Below are positions 32,093-32,495 of a stretch of DNA of 32,495 nucleotides, piece by piece; position 1 is the stretch's first letter; every line of letters begins with the position of its first letter. Source of the DNA: Bryobacterales bacterium (GTDB lineage Bacteria > Acidobacteriota > Terriglobia > Bryobacterales > Bryobacteraceae); contig JADZGD010000062.1 in the NCBI GenBank assembly GCA_020854055.1, forward strand, positions 1-32,495. The letters are read 5' to 3'. Below the pieces are notes generated by a model. The model saw only the letters and a program-made list of their open reading frames with translations, did not search any database and had not been told where the DNA came from. The translations under genes and the position numbers were made by a program.

Positions 32093-32495
32093 CGATCCCC
32101 CTCCTCCAATCAGTTAGCGAACGTCAGACACTACGCGAACTCTGAAAATACAATGGCGTGATAGCTTGGGAACTGGTTCGTAAACCTAGACTCAGCAAGA
32201 ATACACCGGCCCCGCGCTTCCATGCAAGCTAAACTACACGTCACCCAGCGATTCCGCAAACCGGTGCCCGGTCTTGTGGCAGGGTGCTGATTAATGGCGG
32301 GTTGCTGCTGGTGCGGCCAGCCGAGGTAGTTGTGATTGCCTTTGGAGGGCGAAACGGGCTTGACAAACCGGCCCTCATGGCCTCTTGTGCAGGCCAGCGG
32401 AAATAGGGCAGCAGCGGCGTCGGGAGAGGCACCGGGAAGGAACGTTGTACATGTCCGGGGGGCAGCGCGATCGACGGTCAACTGGTGTTGGGTCC
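32093..32495. other. Right-end stretch with no supported gene
   Basis: 403 bases. The first ~80 form the 5' leader of the 805-residue protein gene. Beyond that, open frames run on both strands (116 codons on the minus strand at 32131-32481, about 58 codons on the plus strand from 32233 to 32409). Neither has a ribosome site or a recognised motif. It may hold the end of a gene or a decayed element that continues past the window. Confidence 0.5.

Overview
The window reads as a chromosomal stretch of a GC-rich Gram-negative bacterium, most likely an acidobacterium of the Solibacter/Bryobacter type. The pointers are a VWFA-related lipoprotein-like protein of the acidobacterial type, a secreted protein built of two tandem beta-rich repeats, a TonB-dependent receptor (so there is an outer membrane), Tat-like leaders, a PilZ/AAA ATPase pair and REP-like palindromes between genes. 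The taxonomy is inferred from gene content only.

Layout. 1-302: 3' end of a dTDP-4-dehydrorhamnose reductase-like gene. 311-1285 (-): secreted VWA protein. 1336-1929 (+): AlkA-like DNA glycosylase. 1939-3644 (-): PilZ protein and AAA ATPase with overlapping stop and start codons. 3796-4188 (+): lone receiver domain. 4160-5716 (-): two proteins with beta-structured folds, one secreted jelly-roll and one NHL propeller. 5931-7217 (+): divergent NRAMP-family transporter. 7243-10174 (-): DUF58 membrane protein overlapping a TonB-dependent receptor. 10207-11550 (+): APC permease. 11701-13635 (+): acetyl-CoA synthetase. 13636-14920: gene-poor, with palindromes, a good promoter, a small basic protein and a DUF2905 protein.

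14921-25841 (+) is a long co-directional run. It opens with an apparent osmolyte operon: trehalose synthase-maltokinase fusion, a mannosylglycerate/glucosylglycerate synthase-like glycosyltransferase, and a small-conductance channel-like membrane protein. Then come an OmpR-type response regulator with its histidine kinase, a STAS anti-sigma factor antagonist, a CoA-disulfide-reductase-like flavoprotein and a Tat-exported TIM-barrel glycosidase-like protein. 25850-27777 (-) is a murein-peptide module: secreted SH3/NlpC-P60 endopeptidase translationally coupled to a Tat-leader dipeptide epimerase. A tRNA-Gly(TCC) with a clear sigma70 promoter follows on the other strand. Next to it is a 120-nt stretch that can fold into a branched RNA. 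The right end has a small secreted protein, an SDR dehydrogenase, an inverted pair of REP-like palindromes, and an 805-residue secreted protein with an internal duplication. The last 400 bases hold no gene I can support.

No CRISPR array, integrase, phage module or complete insertion sequence was seen. The most unusual items are the PilZ-ATPase pair, the NRAMP protein with altered metal-site motifs and a possible coupled upstream ORF, the osmolyte operon with its dyad and a glycosyltransferase lacking a normal DxD, the Tat-exported epimerase next to an NlpC/P60 enzyme, the possible structured RNA by the tRNA, and the REP-like family.
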